A stretch of 6,188 nt of DNA from Synergistales bacterium Syner_01 (GTDB lineage: Bacteria; Synergistota; Synergistia; Synergistales; Aminobacteriaceae): contig LVBO01000215.1 of NCBI GenBank assembly GCA_001604435.1, forward strand, positions 1-6,188. Direction: 5' to 3'. This document shows, piece after piece, positions 1-5,359 of this stretch. Numbering within the stretch: position 1 is the stretch's first letter; every line of letters begins with the position of its first letter. The notes below the pieces were generated by a model that was not told the DNA's origin, did no database searches, and was given only the letters and a program-made list of their open reading frames with translations. Made by a program: the position numbers and the translations under genes.

Positions 1-381
1 GGCGAAGAGCATTCCCGATACGGCCGGACGGAGCGTACGTTGCAACTGTCCGACTCTCGCTTGCCATTTCTCCGAGGTCCGCGAGAGCAGGAAGAGCACA
101 AAAGCGAGCAAAGAAACCGGAGCTCCGATGACGGAAAAAGTCGCAACAAGCGCGCCGGCAAAACCTGCAATCCTGTAGCCGACAAAAGTTGCCGCGTTTA
201 CGGCGATAGGGCCGGGCGTCATCTGCGCTATCGATACTACCTCGGCGAAGGCTCTTTCAGAAAGCCAGGCTTTGGATACGACCAGTTCGAAGTGAATAAA
301 CGGTATAGTCGCCAATCCTCCGCCGAACGCTCCAATGCCGACACGGGCGAAGGCGAGTGCGAGTGTGAAAAGAACGCTCAT
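1..381 (-). CDS. Chromate transporter family protein, second half-size subunit (partial, 3' end beyond window)
   Basis: Membrane protein of the chromate transporter (CHR/ChrA, PF02417) family; 127 residues are visible before the left edge cuts the gene. The start is an ATG at 381-379 that overlaps the TGA of the upstream half-transporter (ATGA, 4-nt overlap), which implies translational coupling. Visible family signatures are the glycine motif FGGG at residues 19-22 in the first hydrophobic segment, TPGPIAVN at 55-62, and the following GYRIAGFAGAL segment. Hydrophobic stretches at about 1-30, 55-95 and from about 118 onward fit membrane helices. Known for the family: short single-domain CHR proteins are often encoded as adjacent pairs that presumably act together, and characterised members export chromate. 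The true substrate here is unknown; nothing seen proves chromate transport. The family call is secure, the substrate is not. Confidence 0.88.
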   Translation of the reverse strand, partial: MSVLFTLALAFARVGIGAFGGGLATIPFIHFELVVSKAWLSERAFAEVVSIAQMTPGPIAVNAATFVGYRIAGFAGALVATFSVIGAPVSLLAFVLFLLSRTSEKWQARVGQLQRTLRPAVSGMLFA

Positions 382-911
382 ACGGCATCCTCTTCCCCGA
401 GGAAAAGACGAATGGTCGCCCCTCCGACCAAAGCAAGAAAGGGATGTATTTCGGTGCCGATAAGCAAAATCGCCACCGCAACGAACGTCGAGATATCTTT
501 CCAACCTCCGCCGCACGAGACGCGAGCCATACTGTAGACAACTCTTCCGATAATAACGACGACAGCGGAGGCTGCGCCGAGAAAAAAAGCCGCTAGCCAG
601 GGTTCATCTATAAACTGGAGCAGCCCTTTCGACAAGAACAAGATCGTCAGAAACGGCGGGATAATCGTACCCGAAAGAGCGCAAAGCGCCCCGGCGATTC
701 CGGCAAGGCGTTTCCCCGACAAGAACGCCATATTCGCGGCAACCGGACCGGGGAAAGCGGTTGCAAGCACCACCATATCGGCAATATCCTCGGGCGAAAG
801 CCGTGCTGTCGCTCGAAGCTCTTTCTCGATAAAACCGAGCATAACGATTCCGCCGCCGAAGGTAAAGGCGCCGATTCGAAGAAACAAAAAAAAGATTGAC
901 GAAAGCGACAT
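378..911 (-). CDS. Chromate transporter family protein, first half-size subunit
   Basis: A 177-residue membrane protein of the CHR/ChrA family (PF02417), single-domain type and complete. Start chosen at ATG 911-909 because GGGAGG (minus strand, 921-926) lies 9 nt upstream and the protein then opens directly with the hydrophobic family N-terminus. An in-frame ATG at 995 would add 28 residues without a visible ribosome site. Family signatures are FTFGGG (FGGG at residues 18-21), FPGPVAAN at 53-60, and the helix GKRLAGIAGALCALSG leading to IIPPF near 83-87. Hydrophobic segments near 5-25, 45-65, 70-97, 105-128 and 141-172 suggest five to six membrane spans. It overlaps the next half-transporter by 4 nt and follows a thioredoxin-like gene by 80 nt with no terminator between, so all three are probably cotranscribed. 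Substrate not determinable from sequence. Confidence 0.9.
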   Translation of the reverse strand: MSLSSIFFLFLRIGAFTFGGGIVMLGFIEKELRATARLSPEDIADMVVLATAFPGPVAANMAFLSGKRLAGIAGALCALSGTIIPPFLTILFLSKGLLQFIDEPWLAAFFLGAASAVVVIIGRVVYSMARVSCGGGWKDISTFVAVAILLIGTEIHPFLALVGGATIRLFLGEEDAV

Positions 912-991
912 ACATCGAACCTCCCGAAACACAAAAGAACTAGAAAAGACACACGACACGCGTATCAATAACCACCTTGCGCCCAAGAGAA

Positions 992-1492
992 TCACGAAGA
1001 AAACAACGTAAGAATCTCCGTAAGCTCGTCCTGAAGCATGCCGTTATACTTACCTCGCCTGTAGTCGAGGGTAAGCAAACTTTTCTCAGCCGCATCGAGA
1101 TCGCGCATCTCTTCTTTGAGCGCTCTCGGCAGCTCCACGTAAGAGCCCGCAAGGTTCATTTCATCGTCGAAAAAGAGAAGACTGGGAATCCTGGAGGACC
1201 CCGTCAATGCTTCCAGTTCCCTTTCGTACGGCGAGCGCGGGAAAACGGCAAGTTCGATCTTCGGATTCAGTTCCATCATCCGGTGTACGAAAGGCATGGT
1301 TATAACCGAATCAGGGCAGTAGATTTCAGCGAAGGCAACCAACTTGAGCGGTTTGCTCACCAGGCGCGCGGCTTCTTCGAACGCCGGAGAAAATACAGCT
1401 CGCGAACATGCGCGCCGCTGCCTGTCACGCTCTTCTTCGTACCCTTTTTCAAGATACTCGGTGAAAGAAAACCCCTTTGAAAAGTCAATCAT
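992..1492 (-). CDS. Thioredoxin-fold family protein (Thioredoxin_9-like)
   Basis: A 166-residue cytoplasmic protein without signal peptide or membrane segments. Residues about 48-115 read as a thioredoxin fold: a beta-strand LKLVAFAEIYCPDS containing the active-site-like C59-P-D-S62, a helix, a strand IELAVFP, and the cis-proline strand RIPSLLFFDDE (Pro103). The N-terminal 45 residues are charged and helical, as in the Thioredoxin_9 (PF14595) group, where one cysteine followed by x-D is usual and the second CxxC cysteine is absent. A classical dithiol oxidoreductase activity is therefore doubtful. Start chosen at ATG 1492-1490 with GGGAGG 8 nt upstream; the in-frame GTG at 1501 sits right against that ribosome site and cannot use it. 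It is first in the unit with the two chromate-family genes and has its own promoter. Fold call firm, function unknown. Confidence 0.75.
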   Translation of the reverse strand: MIDFSKGFSFTEYLEKGYEEERDRQRRACSRAVFSPAFEEAARLVSKPLKLVAFAEIYCPDSVITMPFVHRMMELNPKIELAVFPRSPYERELEALTGSSRIPSLLFFDDEMNLAGSYVELPRALKEEMRDLDAAEKSLLTLDYRRGKYNGMLQDELTEILTLFSS

Positions 1493-1527
1493 ACGTTTCA
1501 CCTCCCATTCTTTGCAGTATGCAGTCT

Positions 1528-1556
1528 ATATTACCCTTCGCGGACGTTTTTCTCAA
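1528..1556 (-). promoter_or_regulatory. Predicted sigma70-type promoter of the thioredoxin-like/chromate transporter unit
   Basis: On the minus strand, TTGAGA (1551-1556, 5 of 6 to TTGACA) is followed after exactly 17 nt by TAATAT (1528-1533). The start codon of the thioredoxin-like gene is about 36 nt further on, giving a short leader with GGGAGG. No operator-like repeat is obvious here. Predicted by consensus match only. Confidence 0.55.
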
Positions 1557-1657
1557 AGGGTATTTTCATGAGTTACGACTTGAAACGTCCTAATTGAGCG
1601 AGTCGAAAAATTTGAGGTATGTCGACCAATTGTTCGTGCAGCAAATATTACGAAGCG

Positions 1658-1691
1658 AAAAAAGAGAACAGGGAAGTCGCTCCCCGTTCTC
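1658..1691 (-). terminator. Rho-independent terminator of the iorAB operon
   Basis: On the minus strand GAGAACGGGGA pairs with TCCCTGTTCTC across a 6-nt loop: 11 bp with a single G-U wobble, followed at once by six T. It starts 35 bp after the iorB stop codon. The hairpin is imperfect on the plus strand (A-C at 1670/1685), and the T tract follows it only on the minus strand, so it is directional and closes the iorAB transcript before the thioredoxin-like promoter. Confidence 0.9.
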
Positions 1692-1726
1692 CTCCGTTCC
1701 AATTCAGTGTTTTGCCGTTTCCTCCG

Positions 1727-2308
1727 CTATACCAAGTCGAGACCTTTCCGGAAAGCTATCGTGTTGATCTGCAACACATGGGGCGGAACGCACGACCCGA
1801 GAGTGTCGCTCCAGCACGGGTCGTCAAGCCCGAGACTCTTCACCAAAGCTCCGAGCAACACAACGTTCATCACGCGAGGATTGCCCAGCTCCGCCGCGGT
1901 CTCAGCCGCCTCAATCAAAAGCATTCGTGGGACGGACTCGGAAAGCGCTACCTCAAGCAGAGCGGGATACTCCGACAAGCCGAGGATAACAGGCATCGGG
2001 TAGATCTCATGATTATTCACGATGAGCATACCTTCCGGAGACAGATAAGGCAGCCAACGCAGCGCCTCCATCTTCTCGAAGGCGACGAGGACGTCCGCCT
2101 CGCCCGGCCCCATCACGGGAGAATACACTCTGGCGCCGTAGCGGACATGCGTGGAGACGCTGCCGCCTCGTTGCGCCATCCCGTGGATCTCGGACATTTT
2201 CACGTCATACCCGAGTGCGAGAAGTCCTTCCGAGAGAAGTTTGCTCGCGAGGATCGTGCCCTGCCCTCCTACGCCGACAAGAAGAACGTTCTTTCCGCTC
2301 TTATTCAT
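1727..2308 (-). CDS. iorB: Indolepyruvate:ferredoxin oxidoreductase, beta subunit
   Basis: The 193-residue small (gamma-type, POR catalytic domain) subunit of indolepyruvate ferredoxin oxidoreductase, cytoplasmic. With IorA it converts arylpyruvates plus CoA to aryl-acetyl-CoA and CO2, reducing ferredoxin, in the breakdown of Trp, Phe and Tyr. Visible signatures are the N-terminal nucleotide-fold glycine motif GVGGQGT at residues 12-18 and IHGMAQRGGSVSTHVRYG from 41, both hallmarks of this family; length matches the usual 190-200 residues. Start chosen at ATG 2308 because GGAAGG lies 8 nt upstream and the conserved GVGGQG then falls near residue 12. A longer in-frame extension up to 2470 is just iorA read in another frame. 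The start overlaps the iorA stop by 8 nt (ATGAATAA), indicating coupled translation and matched subunit amounts. It is the last gene before the terminator at 1658-1691. Confidence 0.95.
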   Translation of the reverse strand: MNKSGKNVLLVGVGGQGTILASKLLSEGLLALGYDVKMSEIHGMAQRGGSVSTHVRYGARVYSPVMGPGEADVLVAFEKMEALRWLPYLSPEGMLIVNNHEIYPMPVILGLSEYPALLEVALSESVPRMLLIEAAETAAELGNPRVMNVVLLGALVKSLGLDDPCWSDTLGSCVPPHVLQINTIAFRKGLDLV

Positions 2309-4070
2309 GAAGTTCACCTTCCCTCGAAATGGCCTGTTTCGGGCAGACCTGCTCGCACAAAGAACACCCGTTGCAGGCGACGGAGTCGATAACAATCCTG
2401 CCTTCCTGTTTCGTGATCGCCGGACAGCCGAGCTTGAGGCACGAAGAGCAGAGAACGCACTTCTCCGCATCGACGACGCAGTGGAGCGATGCCCTGCTTT
2501 TCAGAACCTCTTTGATCAAAGCGCAGGGACGGGTCGTCACGATCACAGAGGTCTCTTCGGCGGCGTAGGCGGAGTCCACAGCCTCGCGGCTCGCCTTCAG
2601 GTCGTACGGGTCGACGACGTGGATATGCTCCTCTTTGACGCCGCAGGCGGCGCAAAGACGCGGGATGTCCAAAGCGGTCGTCTCCTCGCCCATGAGCGTC
2701 CTTCCCGTACCGGGATTCTCCTGCTGTCCGGTCATCGCGGTAATCCGGTTGTCAAGGATGACGAACACGCCCCTCGATTTGTTCACCACGGCGTCGATAA
2801 GGCCGGTGACACCGGAATGGAAAAAAGTGGAGTCGCCGAGGATACCGAAGACCTTCTGTGAACGCCCGGCCTTTTCCTGCGCTTTCTGGAATCCGACGAC
2901 AGCCGAAAAACCAGCCCCCATGCAGATGGTGCTCTCGCCGACGTTGAGCGGCGGCATCGATCCAAGTCCATAGCACCCTATATCCCCCATCACAACCAGA
3001 TCCTTCTTTTTGCTCATCGCAAAGAGAAGTCCCCGGTGCGGGCATCCAGCGCAGAGGAGCGGAGGACGGCTCGGCGGCATTATTCCGGTATCGGGTCCGG
3101 AGGAGGGCATCGTTCCGAGAATCGCTTTCGCTATGAGAGCGGGAGAAAGTTCATCCACCAGAGGGAGCGCATCCTTCCCGGAACAGGCGATACCCATGCT
3201 CCGAACAGCACCCTCGATGAATGTGTCGTTCTCCTCCACTATCCAGAGATTTTTCACCTTCGAAGCGAAGTCCCGGATGGCTTTCTCCGGCAGGGGCCAG
3301 GTCATACCCAGATGCAAGTAGCTTACCCCGTCGCCCAGAGCTTCCTTGGCATGCTGCCGTCCGATGCCGCTTGCGATAACACCGATCTCGCCCTTACCGT
3401 CCTCGAACGTGATGTACGGCGACGTTTCATTGAACTCCCGCAGCTCCAGAAGGCGTTTTTCCACGAGATAGTGCTTCGCCTTGGCGAAAGCGGGCAGCAT
3501 CGCGTTCTTCGCCGGATTGCGAACATACTCCCGCACAGGACGCTCCTTGCGTTCCCCCGTCTCGACAACGCTCTTGCTGTGGCAGATACGCGTTGTGACG
3601 CGAAGGAGCACCGGCGTGTCGAACCGTTCGGAGATATCGAAAGCCGCCTTCATGTACTGAAGGCACTCCTGGCTGTCCGAAGGTTCGAGCATCGGAAGCT
3701 TTGCATGAAGCGCGTACCAGCGGTTGTCCTGTTCATTCTGAGAACTGAAGAGCCCCGGGTCGTCGGCGTCGACGATCACAAGCCCTCCGTTGACGCCGAT
3801 ATACGACATCGTGAAAAAAGGGTCCGCCGCAACATTCAGACCTACGTGCTTCATGGCGCACATCGCCCGGGCCCCCGCCATGGAAGCTCCGGAGGCGACC
3901 TCCAGCGAAACTTTTTCGTTTGTGGACCACTCGGAATAGATCTCCTTGTATCGGGAGACATTCTCGAGTATTTCCGTGCTCGGCGTTCCCGGGTAAGCGG
4001 CCGCCACGTGACACCCCGCCTCCCAGGCTCCTCTGGCGATGGCCTCGTTTCCGGTCATCAGTTCTCTCAT
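2301..4070 (-). CDS. iorA: Indolepyruvate:ferredoxin oxidoreductase, alpha subunit
   Basis: A 589-residue thiamine-diphosphate enzyme subunit, cytoplasmic, that decarboxylates indolepyruvate and related arylpyruvates and passes electrons to ferredoxin. The N-terminal pyrimidine-binding domain (about 1-170) opens with MTGNEAIARGAWEAGC and AAAYPGTPSTEI. A middle transketolase-C-like domain spans about 225-320. The TPP-binding domain has CPHRG at 343-347, GDIGCYGLG at 362-370, and a GDST (412-415) ... DNR (440-442) Mg-TPP motif. The C-terminus carries two 4Fe-4S ferredoxin motifs: Cys538, 541, 544, 549 and Cys566, 569, 572, 576, all present. Length is normal. Start chosen at ATG 4070: GGAG motifs lie 5 and 10 nt upstream and family proteins begin close to LMTGNEAIARGA. 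An in-frame ATG at 4127 lacks a ribosome site and sits in the operator/promoter. Substrate could extend to phenyl- and hydroxyphenylpyruvate. Confidence 0.96.
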   Translation of the reverse strand: MRELMTGNEAIARGAWEAGCHVAAAYPGTPSTEILENVSRYKEIYSEWSTNEKVSLEVASGASMAGARAMCAMKHVGLNVAADPFFTMSYIGVNGGLVIVDADDPGLFSSQNEQDNRWYALHAKLPMLEPSDSQECLQYMKAAFDISERFDTPVLLRVTTRICHSKSVVETGERKERPVREYVRNPAKNAMLPAFAKAKHYLVEKRLLELREFNETSPYITFEDGKGEIGVIASGIGRQHAKEALGDGVSYLHLGMTWPLPEKAIRDFASKVKNLWIVEENDTFIEGAVRSMGIACSGKDALPLVDELSPALIAKAILGTMPSSGPDTGIMPPSRPPLLCAGCPHRGLLFAMSKKKDLVVMGDIGCYGLGSMPPLNVGESTICMGAGFSAVVGFQKAQEKAGRSQKVFGILGDSTFFHSGVTGLIDAVVNKSRGVFVILDNRITAMTGQQENPGTGRTLMGEETTALDIPRLCAACGVKEEHIHVVDPYDLKASREAVDSAYAAEETSVIVTTRPCALIKEVLKSRASLHCVVDAEKCVLCSSCLKLGCPAITKQEGRIVIDSVACNGCSLCEQVCPKQAISREGELHE

Positions 4071-4125
4071 CTTCGCTCCACTCCTTCCGAACAGACCGCC
4101 TTCTTTGCAGAAATACAGCGACGGC

Positions 4126-4146
4126 ATGATAATAATTTTTTATCAC
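4126..4146. promoter_or_regulatory. Predicted operator upstream of iorA (copy 1 of a shared 21-bp inverted repeat)
   Basis: Read on the minus strand the site is GTGATA, nine AT-only bases (AAAAATTAT), then TATCAT; the arms pair at 5 of 6 positions. It lies 55 nt before the iorA start codon and overlaps the predicted -10 box. Read against the plus strand of the site before the regulator gene it matches at 18 of 21 positions. It is probably the binding site of the YheO-type regulator encoded next door; position over the -10 box suggests repression. Confidence 0.65.
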
Positions 4147-4165
4147 ACCTTTGCTTCTTTTGCAA
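4137..4165 (-). promoter_or_regulatory. Predicted iorAB promoter
   Basis: Minus strand TTGCAA (4160-4165, 4 of 6 to consensus), 17-nt spacer, TAAAAA (4137-4142, 4 of 6). The boxes are weak on their own, but the register matches the regulator promoter: in both cases GTGA stands directly before the -10 hexamer, inside the inverted repeat. Expected transcription start near 4130, leaving a leader of about 60 nt. Readthrough from the regulator gene is also possible, since no terminator is visible between 4166 and 4235. Confidence 0.45.
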
Positions 4166-4235
4166 CTGGTGCGTTGAGGGCGAGAGAGGCGACCCTACAA
4201 ATTCTTTTTCACCACAGTCTTTATGAAGAGCATGC

Positions 4236-4940
4236 TCACGCTTTCTTCAGATAGCGATAGACTGTCGCTTCGGAGACTCCGAGTCGTTCCGCCACTTTCG
4301 CCACCGCCCCTTTCATCGAGAAGAGGTGGCGCGACTTGAGCATGCTCACAAACCGAATTCTCTCTTCCGGGTTCATCTCGAGAGGGGCGACGGTGAATTC
4401 GGAACTGGCTTGTTCGATAAGAACATCCATCAGACCGTTCAGGTTGGAATGCGATTCTTTCTCCAGGATCGCTTCAAAAGGGGGATCTTCGTTCGTCCGC
4501 TCCGCAAGATCTTTGGAAAGACCGTTCAGCATCCGGATCTTTTCGTGAAGCGTGTCGTGAAGCTTTATGAGGCTGGTCACATCATGGTTTGCGCATATCA
4601 TGCCGCGCAACTCGCCCTTCTCGTCCTTTATGAAGAAGGTATGCGACTCAAGGATGCGATTATCCTTCGTCCTGTCCACATGGGCCACCATATCCTCCGC
4701 GTATCCGCCGTTTTGGATGAGCTTGATGAATGTCGGAGCGTACTCCGACATCGTGCTCCCCACGGTTCTTCCGCTGATCTGACCGTTCCGGATGGCGACA
4801 ATCGACGACTCGGGACGCGACACATCGTGCAGCACAAGCTCGTAATCGGGACCGCACACTTCGGCAAAAAAATCCAGAAGTGAAATATACTTTTCCAGAA
4901 ACTCACGATTCCCCGAAAAAACCGGCGTATCATTTTTCAT
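4236..4940 (-). CDS. YheO/DauR-family transcriptional regulator (PAS-like plus HTH)
   Basis: A 234-residue cytoplasmic DNA-binding protein. The N-terminal YheO-like PAS domain (PF08348, about 15-130) shows the family pattern FFAEVCGPDYELVLHDVS, followed by VAIRNGQISGRTVG near 48-61, FFIKDEKGELRGMICANHD near 102-120, and DVTSLIKLHDTL. The C-terminal HTH (HTH_22, PF13309, about 180-234) ends in VAERLGVSEATVYRYLKKA, a clear recognition helix. Start ATG 4940 has AAGGA 7 nt upstream. Known relatives include DauR, which controls D-arginine catabolism, so a small-molecule-sensing regulator of amino acid breakdown fits. Inference: it controls iorAB just downstream (same strand, 165-bp gap) and itself, because the same 21-bp inverted repeat stands over both promoters. 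The ligand, possibly an aromatic amino acid or arylpyruvate, cannot be read from sequence. Confidence 0.88.
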   Translation of the reverse strand: MKNDTPVFSGNREFLEKYISLLDFFAEVCGPDYELVLHDVSRPESSIVAIRNGQISGRTVGSTMSEYAPTFIKLIQNGGYAEDMVAHVDRTKDNRILESHTFFIKDEKGELRGMICANHDVTSLIKLHDTLHEKIRMLNGLSKDLAERTNEDPPFEAILEKESHSNLNGLMDVLIEQASSEFTVAPLEMNPEERIRFVSMLKSRHLFSMKGAVAKVAERLGVSEATVYRYLKKA

Positions 4941-4975
4941 AAAGCGTTCCTTCCCTTCAAAGAATACTCAACGTA

Positions 4976-4996
4976 GTGATAAAAAATTCATATCAC
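4976..4996. promoter_or_regulatory. Predicted operator upstream of the regulator gene (copy 2 of a shared 21-bp inverted repeat)
   Basis: Plus strand GTGATA, nine bases AAAAATTCA, TATCAC: a perfect 6-bp inverted repeat with 9-bp spacing. It lies 35 nt before the regulator start codon and covers the predicted -10 box. It matches the iorA site at 18 of 21 positions when the two are aligned in opposite orientation to transcription. Points to autoregulation of the YheO-type gene. Confidence 0.7.
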
Positions 4997-5015
4997 GTCC
5001 TACGGATTCTGTAAA
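4987..5015 (-). promoter_or_regulatory. Predicted promoter of the YheO-type regulator gene
   Basis: Minus strand TTTACA (5010-5015, 5 of 6), 17-nt spacer, TATGAA (4987-4992, 4 of 6). The -10 box lies within the inverted repeat at 4976-4996, so a bound protein would block polymerase. It is divergent from the aroE promoter, whose -35 box starts at 5048, only 32 bp away. Confidence 0.6.
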
Positions 5016-5047
5016 GATTTTTTGCGGCCACGTTGAGCGGTCGTGTA

Positions 5048-5076
5048 TTGACACCTTCGGGAAAGGAGGGTATCAT
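5048..5076 (+). promoter_or_regulatory. Predicted sigma70-type promoter of the leader/aroE unit
   Basis: TTGACA (5048-5053, perfect -35), 17-nt spacer, TATCAT (5071-5076). This is the best promoter match in the window. Transcription should start near 5083, about 40 nt before the leader ORF and about 275 nt before aroE, leaving a long untranslated leader with a terminator in it, as expected for attenuation. Confidence 0.75.
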
Positions 5077-5081
5077 TACCC
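5068..5081. repeat. Short inverted repeat over the aroE -10 box
   Basis: GGGTA-TCAT-TACCC, perfect 5-bp arms with a 4-base centre, with the -10 hexamer TATCAT inside it. It could be an operator for an additional repressor or chance; its sequence does not resemble the 21-bp GTGATA/TATCAC operator beyond the shared TATCA. Confidence 0.35.
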
Positions 5082-5121
5082 GCAACTTTCAAACACCCTT
5101 GATGGGAGAAAGCAGGTTTTT

Positions 5122-5259
5122 ATGATATCGGGACGCCTTTCACTCCGCGGAGTTTCCGGATTCTCCTTTAGCTGCGACCGTTGGTATTATTACGCCGACG
5201 GTCAGCATTCGTATGGAAACCGGTTCTCCCGCAGCCAGAGCGTCCACGGAGTCATGTAG
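5122..5259 (+). CDS. Predicted aromatic-amino-acid leader peptide of the aroE attenuator
   Basis: A 45-codon ORF (ATG 5122, TAG 5257-5259) in the untranslated leader between the promoter and aroE. It contains eight aromatic residues: Phe14, Phe16, Trp21-Tyr22-Tyr23-Tyr24 (codons 5182-5193), Tyr31 and Phe35. A purine-rich stretch (GGGAG at 5104-5108, then AGCAGG ending 5 nt before the ATG) can serve as ribosome site, though it is not ideal. The peptide resembles no protein domain; its likely role is to make ribosomes pause at Trp/Tyr codons when those aminoacyl-tRNAs are scarce. It is followed by competing RNA pairings and an intrinsic terminator. It is longer than the classical trp or phe leader peptides (about 14-16 residues), and translation is unproven. 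The WYYY cluster directly before an aromatic pathway gene is what makes the call. Confidence 0.7.
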   Translation: MISGRLSLRGVSGFSFSCDRWYYYADGQHSYGNRFSRSQSVHGVM

Positions 5260-5305
5260 CGCAAAACCGTCGACAGAGAAAAAACAAAAGGCCGGGCCCG
5301 GTTTC
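5196..5305 (+). promoter_or_regulatory. Competing RNA pairings of the aroE leader (putative attenuator, antiterminator segments)
   Basis: Segment 1, CGACGGT (5196-5202), lies right after the Trp-Tyr-Tyr-Tyr codons and is exactly complementary to segment 2, ACCGTCG (5266-5272). Segment 2 with its flank, AAACCG (5264-5269), can instead pair with CGGTTT (5299-5304), inside the terminator hairpin. A second possible antiterminator is GAAACCGG (5216-5223) with CCGGTTTC (5298-5305), 8 bp perfect. Model by inference: a ribosome stalled at 5182-5193 covers segment 1, so an antiterminator pairing forms and aroE is read. A ribosome reaching the stop at 5257 covers segment 2, and the terminator folds. 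Complementarities are read from sequence; relative stabilities were not computed. Confidence 0.55.
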
Positions 5306-5321
5306 GGGTTCCGGCCTTTTT
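5286..5321 (+). terminator. Intrinsic terminator of the aroE leader (attenuator)
   Basis: GGCCGGG (5290-5296) pairs with TCCGGCC (5310-5316, one G-U), one bulged T, then CCCG (5297-5300) with CGGG (5305-5308) around a GTTT loop. AAAA before and five T after (5317-5321) complete a strong intrinsic terminator. It stands 27 bp after the leader stop codon and 38 bp before aroE. As no other gene lies between the promoter at 5048 and this site, it can only act on the aroE leader transcript. Confidence 0.88.
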
Positions 5322-5359
5322 ATTATACGTCCGGCACGTAGGCCAAGGAGGGACATTCC

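Noticed and set aside
992..1492. Active-site mutation in the thioredoxin-like protein (CPDS instead of CxxC)
   Set aside because: Members of the Thioredoxin_9-like group commonly lack the second cysteine, so this is a family trait and not decay.
1493..1501. GTG start at 1501 for the thioredoxin-like gene
   Set aside because: The GGGAGG ribosome site directly abuts this GTG; it is correctly placed only for the ATG at 1492.
1619..2392. 257-codon plus-strand open frame opposite iorB
   Set aside because: Antisense to iorB and across its terminator, with no recognisable domain or ribosome site.
4071..4127. Longer iorA starting at ATG 4127
   Set aside because: No ribosome site, the added 19 residues do not resemble the family N-terminus, and the codon lies within the operator next to the predicted transcription start.
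3036..4226. 396-codon plus-strand open frame opposite iorA
   Set aside because: It lies antisense to a clearly coding iorA, is rich in Arg/His and shows no domain; a shadow of the real gene's codon bias.
4228..4347. Palindrome GAGCATGCTC repeated at 4228-4237 and 4338-4347
   Set aside because: One copy lies inside the HTH coding region and the other at the end of the same gene; neither sits near a promoter, and two copies of a 10-bp palindrome are weak evidence.
5062..5070. AAGGAGG-like ribosome site at 5063-5069
   Set aside because: It lies upstream of the expected transcription start, within the promoter spacer, and no start codon follows at a usable distance.
5102..5125. Seven-codon ORF from ATG 5102 overlapping the leader start
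   Set aside because: No ribosome site and no regulatory codons; its stop overlapping the leader ATG is probably chance.
5083..5321. T-box riboswitch before aroE
   Set aside because: A long leader ending in a terminator invites this call, but the conserved T-box sequence that pairs with the tRNA acceptor end (TGG-ACCGCG type) is not present, while an ORF rich in aromatic codons is.
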